From contig JANYDK010000134.1 of assembly GCA_025363655.1 (NCBI GenBank), positions 1 through 64,000 on the forward strand: a stretch of DNA of 64,000 nucleotides, written 5' to 3'. The first letter of the stretch is position 1. Each line of letters opens with the position of its first letter. Source of the stretch: Deltaproteobacteria bacterium (GTDB lineage: Bacteria; Myxococcota_A; Polyangia; Polyangiales; JADJMO01). A program made the position numbers and the translations under genes. This document shows, piece after piece, positions 24,903 through 33,837 of the stretch. The notes below the pieces were generated by a model that made no database searches, was not told the origin of the DNA, and worked only from the letters and a program-made list of their open reading frames with translations.

Positions 24903-26792
24903 CTAGAGCTCGATGACCGCGAGCGTCGCCGCGAGGACCTTGGCGTGGACCTCTTCGGCGCTCGGCGAAGCATCGATGACGACGATGCGATCGCTCGGTC
25001 GCAGCTCGGAGAGTCGGAGATATCCGGCGCGGATTCGACGCTGCAATTCCAGCCGATCGTAGAGCTCCTGCGGTGTGCCACGCTTTTCACGTCGTGCGGC
25101 AGCGAGCTCCGGATCGAGGTCGAGCACCAACGTCAGATCGGGGCGACGCGCCCGTCCGTTGACGTCGGTGATGAAGGTCGTGAGCGAGGGATCGCCGGCG
25201 CTCGCCGCTTGGTAGACGATGCTCGAGCCGTCGTAGCGATCGCAGAGGACGGTGGTCTTGCTCGCGAGGGCAGGCTCGATTTCCTGTTCGAGGTGCTGCA
25301 ATCGATCGGCGGCGAAGAGGAGCGCCATCGCCGCTGGACCGGGCGTCCGTTCGCCGAGCTCGCGTCGCAGGCATCGTCGCAGCAGCTCGCCGATGGGCAA
25401 TGTGCTCGGCTCGCAAGTGACGTGCACCGCTCGTCCACGCGCCCGTAGCGCCGCCGCGAGGAGCTCGAGTTGGGTGCCTTTTCCCGCGCCATCGACGCCT
25501 TCGATGACGACGAAGGGCGCTCTCGCGGTGGGACTGTCGAGGCTCACGTCGCGGAATCGAGCACGATCACACGGCCGCGGGAAGGTCGGCAGGAGCTCGC
25601 GATGGAGCACGCGTACGAGCTCGTCGACGCGCGCTTCTTCGACGACCAACGTCGCGCGGAGCGGACCGACCAGCGCAGCGTGGAGCGTGACGCCGGCTTC
25701 GCGCGCGAGAGCCGCGAGCTTCGGCGCGCCGAAGGGACCATGCAGGCCGGTGAGCCCGTCGCCGACCACCGTCGCGGCCGCGAGCCCTTCGCGCAAGGTC
25801 AGACGATCGCCGAGGGCCGACTGCAGCGCGCGCTTGGCCTTGGGAAAATCGGGCGCATTGAGGAGCGAGAAGAGGCCCGTCGAGGTGCCGCCTTCGTGCA
25901 CCGAGAGATCGCGCGGCGCGAGGCCGGACTCTTCCATCGCGCGTGCCAGCTCGTCGAGCGCGACGCCGCGCGCCGTGACGAGGACGACGCCACGTTCGGC
26001 CGAGACCGCCGAGGCTCGAGCCTCTCGACCGCGCGCGCGAACCAAGGTCTGACGTGCACCTTCGGCCGGCACGGCGCCCTCGTAGCGCTGGCCGGTGTGC
26101 CGCGCGTGGATGACGATGCCGGCGCGTTTGGCCCACTCGACGGCTTGCGCGTTGAGCACCTTGGCCCCTGCTTCGGCGGCCGTCTGCAACGTCTCGTAGT
26201 CGATTTCGGGGAGATGGCGCGCTTCGGGGACGACGCGCGGATCGGCCGAGTAGACGCCGTCGACGTCGCTGTAGATTTCGCAGCGTTCGGCGCCGAGCGC
26301 GGCAGCCAGCGCCACCGCGGTGGTGTCGGAGCCGCCGCGGCCGAGGGTGGTGATCTCCTTCGAGACGCTCACGCCTTGGTATCCGGCGACGATGACGATG
26401 CGCCCTTTTTCCAGCTCTTGTTCGATTCGATTCGGCCTTACCTCGACGATGCGGGCGTCGAAGTGGCGATCGTCGGTGATGATGCCGGCCTGCGAGCCGG
26501 TGAAGCTGATCGCCTCGCAACCGCGCTTTTGAATGGCGATCGACAAGAGCGCCATCGAGACGCGCTCGCCCGTCGAGACGAGCATGTCGAGCTCACGTCG
26601 CGGCGGCTCGGGATCGACCTCGCGGGCTTGCGCGAGGAGGCCGTCCGTCGTCTTTCCCATCGCCGAGACCACGACCACCACCGGGTGCCCGGCGCGCTTG
26701 GTCTCGACGACTTTGTCGGCGACCTTGCCGAGTCGCTCGAGGTCGGCGACCGACGAGCCGCCGTATTTTTGCACGACCACGTTCTTCGACAT
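24903..26792 (-). CDS. Aspartokinase-thymidylate kinase fusion
   Basis: One uninterrupted frame of 629 codons encodes two unrelated kinases. Residues 1 to about 405 are aspartokinase (first step from aspartate to lysine, threonine and methionine): K9[33 protein letters not shown] and two C-terminal ACT-like segments. Residues about 425-629 are a complete thymidylate kinase (dTMP to dTDP): P-loop [10 protein letters not shown] (432-441), [11 protein letters not shown] and the C-terminal lid. The junction (25547-25620) was translated base by base and contains no stop or frame change. A GTG at 25547 could start a separate Tmk but has no ribosome site. A conserved unknown gene lies 22 bases upstream. 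Confidence 0.9.
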   Translation of the reverse strand: MSKNVVVQKYGGSSVADLERLGKVADKVVETKRAGHPVVVVVSAMGKTTDGLLAQAREVDPEPPRRELDMLVSTGERVSMALLSIAIQKRGCEAISFTGSQAGIITDDRHFDARIVEVRPNRIEQELEKGRIVIVAGYQGVSVSKEITTLGRGGSDTTAVALAAALGAERCEIYSDVDGVYSADPRVVPEARHLPEIDYETLQTAAEAGAKVLNAQAVEWAKRAGIVIHARHTGQRYEGAVPAEGARQTLVRARGREARASAVSAERGVVLVTARGVALDELARAMEESGLAPRDLSVHEGGTSTGLFSLLNAPDFPKAKRALQSALGDRLTLREGLAAATVVGDGLTGLHGPFGAPKLAALAREAGVTLHAALVGPLRATLVVEEARVDELVRVLHRELLPTFPRPCDRARFRDVSLDSPTARAPFVVIEGVDGAGKGTQLELLAAALRARGRAVHVTCEPSTLPIGELLRRCLRRELGERTPGPAAMALLFAADRLQHLEQEIEPALASKTTVLCDRYDGSSIVYQAASAGDPSLTTFITDVNGRARRPDLTLVLDLDPELAAARREKRGTPQELYDRLELQRRIRAGYLRLSELRPSDRIVVIDASPSAEEVHAKVLAATLAVIEL

Positions 26793-26814
26793 CGCTCGGG
26801 ACTCTCGTCGGACG

Positions 26815-27387
26815 TCAGCCTTCGCGGCAGAGCACGAACCAGTTGTCCATGATCTTGTCGTTGCGGCGGGCGCGGCCGATCGACACGTGTTTGCTCACGC
26901 GGCGCATGTAATCGCGCGTGTGGTGGTAGACGAAGCGGCTGAGGCGCGCCGAGTTCGAGAGGATGGTCGGCCAACCGACGGGCGGCGGGCCCTTCGGCAC
27001 CACCCAGTAGTCGATGACCACCTCGTCCTCGCCCTCGTCGCGCGCGATGAAGTAGCCGGGCCCGGTGAAGATGCCCATCGCCTGCTGGTTGTAGCCCCAG
27101 AGCTCGGTGCCGCCTTCGGTCGGGCGGCAGAAGCGTTTTTCGAAGATGCGGAAGATGGGCAGCGAGTTGCGGCCGTAGTGGATGACCGGTGTCATCGGCT
27201 TCGTCGAGTCGGAGACGAAATCGGCGACGCGGATGCGATGACCCTGTGCCGCCTCGAAGAGCCGCGCCTGATCGCGTGCGCCGATCGAGCGTGCGGCTTC
27301 GACGCGCGCACTCGAGGAGAGCCCGTCGAGGTGCGCCGCCAACTTGTCGAGGTCGAGCGAATCGGGCGACGAGAAAAATTCGCGCAT
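26815..27387 (-). CDS. Conserved-looking protein of unknown function
   Basis: The 190-residue product looks cytosolic, with an N-terminal helical part (about 1-60) and a mixed alpha/beta core with aromatic residues: [38 protein letters not shown] and [10 protein letters not shown]. The C-terminus carries several basic residues ([17 protein letters not shown]). The pattern of well-spaced aromatic and Gly residues suggests a real conserved fold, but no family was recognised. It ends 22 bases before the aspartokinase-Tmk gene and is probably co-transcribed. Confidence 0.7.
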   Translation of the reverse strand: MREFFSSPDSLDLDKLAAHLDGLSSSARVEAARSIGARDQARLFEAAQGHRIRVADFVSDSTKPMTPVIHYGRNSLPIFRIFEKRFCRPTEGGTELWGYNQQAMGIFTGPGYFIARDEGEDEVVIDYWVVPKGPPPVGWPTILSNSARLSRFVYHHTRDYMRRVSKHVSIGRARRNDKIMDNWFVLCREG

Positions 27388-27446
27388 TTCGCCGAGCCTC
27401 TTGCCACTGCCCGAAGCGGAGGGCGAGCCCGTATTTTCAGTACTAG

Positions 27447-27528
27447 TGCGAAGGAGGGGACTTGAACCCCTACGGTTTTACCCGCTAGCACCTCAAGCTA
27501 GTGCGTCTGCCAATTCCGCCACCTTCGC
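27447..27528 (-). tRNA. tRNA-Leu (GAG anticodon)
   Basis: On the minus strand the acceptor arm GCGAAGG (27528-27522) pairs with CCTTCGC (27454-27448). The anticodon stem CTAGC/GCTAG encloses TTGAGGT, giving anticodon GAG (codon CTC). A long variable arm between the anticodon and T arms identifies a type II tRNA. The T arm has GGTTCAAGTCC. CCA is not encoded, unlike in tRNA-Pro here. Confidence 0.95.
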
Positions 27529-27602
27529 GCTGCGTCTCCCTCATGAGGTACTCGAGGGCTCCGCGCTCCCGCGCACGCTTTGGGCGTCGCGAGGAGGACG
27601 GC

Positions 27603-27630
27603 ACCTTAGGCAAATCCAAAACGAAGTCAA
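27603..27630 (-). promoter_or_regulatory. Candidate promoter for tRNA-Leu
   Basis: On the minus strand TTGACT (27630-27625) and TAAGGT (27608-27603) are spaced by 16 bases in a locally A+T-richer stretch. The predicted start falls about 70 bases upstream of the tRNA. Confidence 0.6.
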
Positions 27631-27741
27631 CATCAAATCGTCATCGGCATGCGCGCGCATTCTCATCGACGAGCGTGCGTCAACCCGAAGCAGAAATCGA
27701 TCAGGCTTGCACGCGCGTCGCGCACGGCTAGCGTCGCGCCA

Positions 27742-28062
27742 ATGTCTCTGCCTCGGGTGAACGCGACCCCTCAACGACTCGCAGTGGTGCGTGACGGCGT
27801 CGACTTGCCGGAAGAACAAGCGCGCGCGCTCTGGCGAGCCTTCTCCGAGCACATGGATCGCAACCGCGACGACCTCGAAGGGTTTGCGCGGGGGCATGGC
27901 TTCGTCTCGGTGCGACCAGAGCATCGGCGCGGCCGCGCGGTGCTGGTGGTGTCGACGACGGCCTCGATTCCGCCGCAGGCCTCCCGTGGTGCCAAGCCTC
28001 CCGTGCGAGCTGGCTCGTCCAAAGCGACCCCCGCTCGCCGCACGTCTTCCTCGCGTCGCTGA
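27742..28062 (+). CDS. Small basic protein, unknown function
   Basis: The 106-residue product has a folded-looking core, LAVVRDGVDLPEEQARALWRAFSEHM, followed by DLEGFARGHGFVSVRPEHRRGRAVLVVS, then a disordered Ser/Arg/Ala tail. ATG 27742 gives the compact form; an upstream in-frame start at 27649 adds an Arg/Ser region overlapping the tRNA-Leu promoter, so it is unlikely. The core reads like a conserved domain, but no family was recognised. Confidence 0.6.
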   Translation: MSLPRVNATPQRLAVVRDGVDLPEEQARALWRAFSEHMDRNRDDLEGFARGHGFVSVRPEHRRGRAVLVVSTTASIPPQASRGAKPPVRAGSSKATPARRTSSSRR

Positions 28063-28082
28063 CGTTTGCTCGTCGGTTTTGC

Positions 28083-28112
28083 CGGCGATTGCCAGCGATT
28101 GCCGGTGATTGC
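28083..28112 (+). repeat. Three 10-bp direct repeats upstream of the FTR1 gene
   Basis: CGGCGATTGC, CAGCGATTGC and CGGTGATTGC lie head to tail, each one helical turn apart, 73 to 102 bases before the FTR1 start. Such phasing suits a regulator binding one face of the DNA, but none is known for this sequence. No Fur-box-like inverted repeat was seen. Confidence 0.5.
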
Positions 28113-28184
28113 TCGCGAGCGCTCGTGTTTGCGAGACCTGGGTTGTCTTCGTGACGCCAGGGTTTCATACTCGGCCAGGTTCAG

Positions 28185-30056
28185 TTGAAAACGACTTTCA
28201 AAATCATCCTTTTCGCTCTCGGTCTCTTCCTCGTCACCGGAGTCTTCACCGCGAGGACAGCCCGTGCCGGCGAGGCGATGGCGTCACCACAGTCCGATTT
28301 TCAACGGCTGGTGGCCGTCCTCCAGTACCTGCAAGGCGACTACCCGACGGCGGTGGCGAGCAAGGACGAGGGTGAGCTGAAGGAACAGAGCTCGTTCATC
28401 GCAGAGGCCGTCGAGATCGCTCACAAGGCGGGCGCTCCAGCCGAGAGCTATCTTGCGCGACTCGAGTCGATCGCAGCGCGCATCGGCAAGGGTGAAGACG
28501 CGACCGGCGTCAGTCGAGACTGCTCGGCGTTGGTGGAGGCGATCGTCGCCGAGAAGGGCCTGACACGGAGCCCACGCGAGACGCCGGATTTCGAGCGGGG
28601 CCGCGCGCTCTTTTCGTCGAGCGGGTGCACGACCTGTCACGGGGAGACGGGCCACGCCGACACCGAGGCGGCGAAGAAGCTCGATCCTCCGCCGGCGAAT
28701 TTCTTCGATCCTGAGCGCATGGCGCAATTGACGCCGTTTCGCGCCTTCAACGCCGTCACCTACGGGCTCAAGGGCACGGCGATGGTCGGTTTCGCGCAGA
28801 CGCTCGAGGAGCGCGATCGTTGGGCGCTCGCGTTCTACGTCACGTCGTTGCGTCACGCGACGTGTGCCGGGGAGCCGCCGCGGGCCCCGCTCGAGCAGCT
28901 CGCCAATTCGACCGACGCGCAGCTCGCAGCGGCCTACGGGGATGGCGCGGTCGCGTGTCTTCGTACGAAGTTCGCCGGGCTCGACGATCAGCAGCAGCTC
29001 GTCTTCGCGCAGAGCGAGGTCGAGCGCGCCGCCAAGCTCGCCGCCGAAGGTCGATGGGACGAGGCGCGACAGGCGGTGCTCGACGCCTATCTCAAGGGCG
29101 TGGAGCCCGTCGAAGTGCTGCTCCGGGCGCGTGATGCCTCGCTCGTCACCGAGCTCGAGGCGGCGTTCCTCGAGACGCGCGTCTCGCTCGAGCACCACGA
29201 TACGAAGGCGGTCGAACAGTCGAAGCGCCTCGTCGAAATCCTCGAGCGGGCGCGGCGATCGGGGGCCTCACGGAGCTCGGCGGCGTCGGTCTTCTGGTTC
29301 TCGCTGCTCATCATCGTCCGCGAAGGTTTCGAGGCGACGGTGATCATCGCCGCGCTCCTGGCGGTGCTGAAGAAGCTCGGTCAGCGCGCGCAGGCGAGGG
29401 TGGTCCACGCGGGATGGATCAGCGCCATCGCGGTCGGCGCCGTCGCCTTCGTCTTCGGTCAGCAGCTCGTCACCGGAGAGAACCGCGAAAAGATCGAAGG
29501 CATCTTCGCCCTCCTCGCCGTCGGGATGCTCCTCCACGCGGCGCTCTGGCTCAACGCCCGGTCGACGACCCGCAAAATGATGGGCGATCTGCGGCAAAAA
29601 ATGACGTCGGCGGCGATGAAGCAGAGCAGCGTCGCGCTCTTCGCCATCTCGTTTTCGGCGATGTTCCGCGAGAGCTTCGAGACGGCGATTTTCCTCCAAG
29701 GCCTCTCCATCGACGCGCCGCGCGCGGTCGTCTGGGGGACCATCGTCGGCGTCGTCGTGCTCCTCGGGCTCGTCTTCGGGGTCGATCGTCTGGGGCTGCG
29801 TCTACCGATGCAGACGCTCTTCCGAGTCTCGACGATCGTACTCGTCGTCACCGCGGTGGTGCTCCTCGGCAAGGGGATTCACGCGCTGCAAGAGGTGGGA
29901 ATTCTCCCGCTTCGTCCGGTGCGCTTCGTTCGCTTCGAGCTGCTCGGTGTCTTCCCCGACGTGCTCAGTCTCGCGCCCCAGGTCGTCCTCGCGCTCGCGC
30001 CGCTGATCTGGAGGTTCGTCAAGCGCGCGCCGACACCTGCGAGCGATCGCGCGTAG
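28185..30056 (+). CDS. FTR1-family iron permease with a cytochrome c domain
   Basis: The 623-residue product has a signal peptide, a periplasmic part with a class I heme site CTTCH (148-152), and a C-terminal FTR1/EfeU-like membrane domain of about seven helices. The iron-binding motifs REGFEATVII (about 379-388) and RESFETAIFL (about 495-504) match the REGxE pattern. FTR1 permeases take up ferric iron; the fused cytochrome may handle the electron for oxidation of ferrous iron. The start is TTG 28185, the only codon that gives a proper signal peptide. The gene has three direct repeats upstream. Confidence 0.88.
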   Translation: MKTTFKIILFALGLFLVTGVFTARTARAGEAMASPQSDFQRLVAVLQYLQGDYPTAVASKDEGELKEQSSFIAEAVEIAHKAGAPAESYLARLESIAARIGKGEDATGVSRDCSALVEAIVAEKGLTRSPRETPDFERGRALFSSSGCTTCHGETGHADTEAAKKLDPPPANFFDPERMAQLTPFRAFNAVTYGLKGTAMVGFAQTLEERDRWALAFYVTSLRHATCAGEPPRAPLEQLANSTDAQLAAAYGDGAVACLRTKFAGLDDQQQLVFAQSEVERAAKLAAEGRWDEARQAVLDAYLKGVEPVEVLLRARDASLVTELEAAFLETRVSLEHHDTKAVEQSKRLVEILERARRSGASRSSAASVFWFSLLIIVREGFEATVIIAALLAVLKKLGQRAQARVVHAGWISAIAVGAVAFVFGQQLVTGENREKIEGIFALLAVGMLLHAALWLNARSTTRKMMGDLRQKMTSAAMKQSSVALFAISFSAMFRESFETAIFLQGLSIDAPRAVVWGTIVGVVVLLGLVFGVDRLGLRLPMQTLFRVSTIVLVVTAVVLLGKGIHALQEVGILPLRPVRFVRFELLGVFPDVLSLAPQVVLALAPLIWRFVKRAPTPASDRA

Positions 30057-30077
30057 TCAGCCTCGCGCAGGTCGTCC

Positions 30078-30905
30078 TCAGCCGCCGTCGGTGGCGTCGG
30101 TGCTGGTGTCGGTCACGGCGTCGGTTCCGCCATCCGTGCCGCTGTCGGCGGCGTCGCTGCTGGTGTCGGGGCCTGCATCGGAGGCGATCGGCTCGGGGCA
30201 GCCGGCAATCGTATCGACGACGGCGAGTGCTTTCTTGCAGGCTGCGCTGGCATCGCAGGCGGTGAAGCCGGTGGGCATGCTGCTGGTGGCGGTGCCGTCG
30301 AAGCCGATGAAGACGTCCTCGGGCGCGCTCGGGTTGCAAAAGCATCCCTTGGCAGCGCCGACGACGTCACGACAGCCACGCGTCAGCACCGCGGTGGCGC
30401 AGCCGCGAGCGGTGTCGATGCGGACGTCGCGCGCGAAGACGCAGCTCGTGGTCGGACAGTAGTGAATCTTGTCCTCGAGGTGCTTCGGTGGCTCGCATGG
30501 ACCGAGGTCGCTGTACGGCAGGTCCGTCACGTTGAAGAGGAAGCTGCCGCCGTGCACGCAGTCTTTCGGCGCGTAGATGGCGACGCCGTCGGTGCGCACG
30601 TAGCAGCGCTCCTGCGTGCCGCACGGCGCGATGCCGCCCTTGCCGTCGTCGTCGGGGTGACCGATGGCGGTCGGCGGATCGAAGCAGCGCGTGTCGGGAT
30701 GGAACGGCTTGAGGAGGATGACTCGACCCGCCGGCGTGTCGCCGAGATCGGGCTCTTCGTAGGGCGCGGTGTCGATGCCAGCCTCGTCGCCGGCGTCGGG
30801 CGAGTCGGTGTTGCTGCTGCTGCTGCAACCGAGGGAGCCGAGAGAGAAGAGCGCGAGCACAGACGTCCAAGCGAAGCACTTCCGAACGATCATCGACTCC
30901 TTCAT
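30078..30905 (-). CDS. Cys-rich lipoprotein with an Asp/Thr/Gly tail
   Basis: The 275-residue product has a signal peptide ending in GSLGC, then a Ser/Asp spacer. The body contains many Cys (TRCFDPP, APCGTQERC, DCVHGG, CPTTSCV, CATAVLTRGC, GCFCNPS) and probably forms disulfides in the periplasm or at the surface. The last about 40 residues are a low-complexity run of D, S, T, G and A. ATG 30905 fits the signal peptide; 30893 is also possible. It converges on the FTR1 gene with 21 bases between stops. No family was recognised. Confidence 0.7.
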   Translation of the reverse strand: MKESMIVRKCFAWTSVLALFSLGSLGCSSSSNTDSPDAGDEAGIDTAPYEEPDLGDTPAGRVILLKPFHPDTRCFDPPTAIGHPDDDGKGGIAPCGTQERCYVRTDGVAIYAPKDCVHGGSFLFNVTDLPYSDLGPCEPPKHLEDKIHYCPTTSCVFARDVRIDTARGCATAVLTRGCRDVVGAAKGCFCNPSAPEDVFIGFDGTATSSMPTGFTACDASAACKKALAVVDTIAGCPEPIASDAGPDTSSDAADSGTDGGTDAVTDTSTDATDGG

Positions 30906-30988
30906 GAACCGGCGGGCGCGGTGCTGGAAGCGCAAAAGTGTGCGACTCCATGCGTCCCCGCGCTCGATCGTGATAACGGCTGCGCACC

Positions 30989-32221
30989 GTGAGCACCCCG
31001 ATCGTTCATTTGCGTCCTGGGCACGTGCAGCCGATTTGGGCCGGCCATCCGTGGGTCTACGCGCAAGCCATCGCGCGCATCGAAGGCGCCGCTCCGACGC
31101 CCGGCGACGAGGTGCGCGTCGTCGATCCGCACGGTCACTCGCTCGGTCGCGGCTTCTATTCGCCGCGCAAGGCGATTCCGGTGCGGCTCTTCACGCGCGA
31201 CGACGCCGAGTCGCTCGACGACGATCTCTGGCTCGTCGATCGTTTGCAGCGCGCCCTCGCGCGACGACGTGCGATTGGGCTTCCCGCGGCCATCGATCCC
31301 GCGCGGCGCACCGACGGCTATCGACTGCTCCACGCCGAGGGCGACTTCGTTCCGGGGCTCGTCGTCGACTGCTTCGGGGTCGACGACGACGGTCGCGGTG
31401 GAGTCGTGGTCGTTCAAGTCGGCACGGCAGGATTGCGACGGCGTGCGGCGCTCCTGGTTTCGGCGATCGAGAAGACGCTGGCCCCGAGCGCGATCATCGA
31501 TCGCACGACCACCAGCGTCGCCCAGGGCGAAGGATTCACCCTCGCACCGGGCACCTTCGATCGGGGCAAAGCCGAGAGCCTGCGCTTCCGCGAGCGCGGC
31601 CTCAGTTACGAAATTCCCCTCGAAATCGGCCAAAAAACGGGCTTCTACTTCGATCAGCGCGGCCTCCGTGATCGCGTCGAAACGCTCGCGCGCGATCGCA
31701 AGGTGCTCGATACGTACTGCTACGTCGGTCCGATCGCGCTCGCCGCGGCGCGGGGTGGCGCGCGTTCGGTGCTCGCCATCGACGACAGCATGAAGGCGCT
31801 CGAGGTCGGCGCGGCCAACGCGCGGGCGAACGGTCTCAAGGTCGCGTTCGAGCGCGGTGACGTGCGCAAGGAGCTGCCGAAGCTCGCGGCGCTGGGCGAG
31901 CGCTTCGACCTGGTGATCCTCGATCCGCCGAAGCTCGCGCCGACGCGTGGCGATCGCGATGCGGCTGCGCAGTACCAAACCAAGCTGGTCGAAGCGGCCT
32001 GCGCGGTGACCGCGAAGGACGGCCTCCTCGTCGTCTGCTCGTGCTCGACCGCGCTCGGCATGCCCGAGCTCGCGCGTTCGTTGGCCATCGGTGCGCGTAA
32101 GGGCGGGCGCGTGGCGACGGTCCTCGAGCGACTGGGGCAGGGGCCCGATCACCCGGTTCCGGCGGCTTTTCCCGAGGGAATCTATCTCTCGACGTTGATC
32201 GCGGAGCTCGGCGGCGGATGA
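30989..32221 (+). CDS. RlmI-like 23S rRNA (cytosine-C5) methyltransferase
   Basis: The 410-residue product matches the RlmI/RlmK group: an N-terminal PUA domain (RPGHVQPIWAGHPWVYAQAI), a middle domain, and a Rossmann methyltransferase domain with the signature GFYFDQRGLRDRV (about 217-229), VLDTYCYVG for SAM, the LDPPKLA motif and the Cys motif VVCSCSTA. It probably makes m5C in 23S rRNA. The start is GTG 30989. Its last four bases overlap the start of the HAD gene (ATGA), so the two are translationally coupled. Confidence 0.87.
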   Translation: MSTPIVHLRPGHVQPIWAGHPWVYAQAIARIEGAAPTPGDEVRVVDPHGHSLGRGFYSPRKAIPVRLFTRDDAESLDDDLWLVDRLQRALARRRAIGLPAAIDPARRTDGYRLLHAEGDFVPGLVVDCFGVDDDGRGGVVVVQVGTAGLRRRAALLVSAIEKTLAPSAIIDRTTTSVAQGEGFTLAPGTFDRGKAESLRFRERGLSYEIPLEIGQKTGFYFDQRGLRDRVETLARDRKVLDTYCYVGPIALAAARGGARSVLAIDDSMKALEVGAANARANGLKVAFERGDVRKELPKLAALGERFDLVILDPPKLAPTRGDRDAAAQYQTKLVEAACAVTAKDGLLVVCSCSTALGMPELARSLAIGARKGGRVATVLERLGQGPDHPVPAAFPEGIYLSTLIAELGGG

Positions 32222-33012
32222 AGTCGCTGACCACGCTCGATCGCGACGAGGCGCTCGGCCTGACGACGTTGCTCTTCGATCTCGACGACACACTCCTCAC
32301 GCACGGTCGCCTCACGCGCGAGGCCTTCGGCGCGCTCCACGATCTGGCGGAAGCAGGCATCGACTTGCTCGCGGTCACCGGTCGTCCGGCGGGTTGGGGC
32401 GAGGTGATCGCGCGTCAGTGGCCGGTGCTCGGGGTGGTGGCGGAGAATGGCGCAGTGCTCCTCCTTCGCGAGGGCGCGGGCATCGCCATTCGCACGCGGG
32501 GTGGACCGGAGTCGCGCCTTCGCGATCGCGTTCGGCTCGAAGCACTGGTGGCCGAAGCGCGGGCAGCGTTCCCCGACATCGAGCTCGCCGACGACGTGCG
32601 CGCGCGCGTGACCGACGTCACCTTCGACGTCGGCGAGCGCGTGAAAATCGCTTCGGCGCGGGTCGGCGAGCTGCGGGGCTTCCTCGTCGGCCGCGGCGCC
32701 CGCACCCTACTCTCGAGCGTTCACCTCCACGCCACCTTCGAAGGCGACGACAAAGCGAGCGGCGCTCTCCACGCGCTCGGCGTGCTTCGTTCCGTCGATC
32801 CCTCGTCGGCCCGCGTCCGTGCCGCCTTCGTCGGCGACAGCGAGAACGACGCCGCGTGTTTCTCCTGCTTTCGCACGACCATCGGGGTTGCCAACGTCCG
32901 CGCTTGGGTCGGGCGCCTGAGCGTCCCGCCTCGCTACGTCACCATGGGCACGATGGGGGAGGGGTTCGCCGAGCTCGCGCGGACGTTGCTCGAGCGGCGA
33001 AAACCGCGATGA
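32218..33012 (+). CDS. HAD-superfamily phosphatase (class IIB type)
   Basis: The 264-residue product carries the HAD motifs: I FDLDDTLLT (about 20-28), II AVTGRP, and IV FVGDSENDAACF near 204-215, preceded by the Lys-containing EGDDKASG. The cap inserted between motifs II and III is the C2 type, as in mannosyl-3-phosphoglycerate or sucrose-phosphate phosphatases. The substrate is unknown. The start overlaps the methyltransferase stop by four bases. Confidence 0.85.
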   Translation: MKSLTTLDRDEALGLTTLLFDLDDTLLTHGRLTREAFGALHDLAEAGIDLLAVTGRPAGWGEVIARQWPVLGVVAENGAVLLLREGAGIAIRTRGGPESRLRDRVRLEALVAEARAAFPDIELADDVRARVTDVTFDVGERVKIASARVGELRGFLVGRGARTLLSSVHLHATFEGDDKASGALHALGVLRSVDPSSARVRAAFVGDSENDAACFSCFRTTIGVANVRAWVGRLSVPPRYVTMGTMGEGFAELARTLLERRKPR

Positions 33013-33016
33013 ACGC

Positions 33017-33044
33017 TTGACCGCTGCGTTCTCCCGCCTATAAT
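33017..33044 (+). promoter_or_regulatory. Strong sigma-70 promoter for rplC
   Basis: TTGACC (33017-33022) and a perfect TATAAT (33039-33044) are spaced by 16 bases. It is the best match to consensus in the window. It begins two bases after the HAD stop codon, so the promoter occupies the entire gap. The transcript would start near 33051. Confidence 0.85.
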
Positions 33045-33075
33045 GCGCGCCCCTTCATTCGCGTAAGGACGAAAC

Positions 33076-33119
33076 CCCTGGTTTTCCAGGGAAACACGTC
33101 ACCCGGCACGTCGCCGGGT
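33076..33119 (+). promoter_or_regulatory. Two-hairpin leader of rplC
   Basis: Two perfect stem-loops lie in the 90-base leader: CCCTGG-TTTT-CCAGGG (33076-33091) and ACCCGGC-ACGTC-GCCGGGT (33101-33119). A purine-rich ribosome site (GAGGAACGGAG) follows before ATG 33142. Neither hairpin is followed by a T run, so translational control or mRNA stability is more likely than termination. Confidence 0.55.
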
Positions 33120-33141
33120 CGAAAGAGGAACGGAGCGAGAC

Positions 33142-33810
33142 ATGAACCAGTACCCCGGCGTCCTCGGACGCAAGCTCGGAAGCACCCAGGTCTTCAAGGC
33201 CGACGGCAATGTCGCCAACTGCGCGGTCGTCGAGGCCTCCCCCTGCGTCGTCGTCGGCCACCGCACCAAGGAGAAGGACGGCTACACCGCCGTCGTCCTC
33301 GGCTTCGGCAAGCGCAAGGCCGCCCGCACCAACAAGCCCCAAGCGGGCCAGTTCAAGAAGGCCGGCGTCGAGCCGCAGCAGCACGTCAAAGAGTTCCGCC
33401 TCCCGGCCGAAGAGCTCGCCAAGTACACCATCGGCACCGTCGTCGACCTCACCGCCGTCTTCACCGAGGGCCAGATCGTCGACGTCCAAGGCCGCACGCG
33501 CGGTCGCGGCTTCACCGGCGTCGTTCGTCGCTGGGCGTTCGCCGGCGGCGTGCAGACGCACGGTACGCACGAGTACCGTCGTCACGGCGGCTCGATCGGT
33601 ACCAACATGACCCCGGGTCGTACGCTCCCCAACATCAAGATGGGTGGTCACTACGGCGACGAGAACTGGTCGACCCTCAACCTCAAGATCGTCAAGATCG
33701 ACACCGAGCGCGGCCTCCTCCTCATCGAGGGCGGCGTCCCCGGCTCGCGCAACAGCATCGTCATCGTGCGCGGCGCGGTGAAGAAAATGGGCGGCAAGCC
33801 CAAGGCCTGA
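33142..33810 (+). CDS. rplC: Ribosomal protein L3
   Basis: L3 is an early-assembling protein of the 50S subunit near the peptidyl-transferase centre. The 222-residue product has GVLGRKLGSTQVF, the central loop GRTRGRGFTGVVRRW, and GGSIGTNMTPGRTLPNIKMGGHYG, all typical of L3, where the Gln methylated in E. coli lies. It is normally second in the S10 operon, but here neither rpsJ, rplD nor any other ribosomal gene is beside it, and it has its own promoter and leader. Confidence 0.96.
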   Translation: MNQYPGVLGRKLGSTQVFKADGNVANCAVVEASPCVVVGHRTKEKDGYTAVVLGFGKRKAARTNKPQAGQFKKAGVEPQQHVKEFRLPAEELAKYTIGTVVDLTAVFTEGQIVDVQGRTRGRGFTGVVRRWAFAGGVQTHGTHEYRRHGGSIGTNMTPGRTLPNIKMGGHYGDENWSTLNLKIVKIDTERGLLLIEGGVPGSRNSIVIVRGAVKKMGGKPKA

Positions 33811-33818
33811 GTCGATAA

Positions 33819-33837
33819 CGTCACTATTCGAGTGACG
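33819..33837. repeat. Perfect inverted repeat after rplC
   Basis: CGTCACT (33819-33825) and AGTGACG (33831-33837) are complementary around ATTCG, nine bases after the rplC stop. With no T run it is an uncertain terminator; it could also be a protein-binding palindrome ahead of plsB. The rest of the 169-base gap shows no gene. Confidence 0.5.

Noticed and set aside
24874-24903. 15-base direct repeat (CCGTCGAAGTCGAGC twice) as a regulatory site
   Set aside because: It lies between two convergent gene ends with no T run or symmetry; most likely simple duplication.
25547-25547. Separate tmk gene starting at the internal GTG
   Set aside because: No stop precedes it in frame and no ribosome-binding sequence lies upstream; kept only as a possible internal start.
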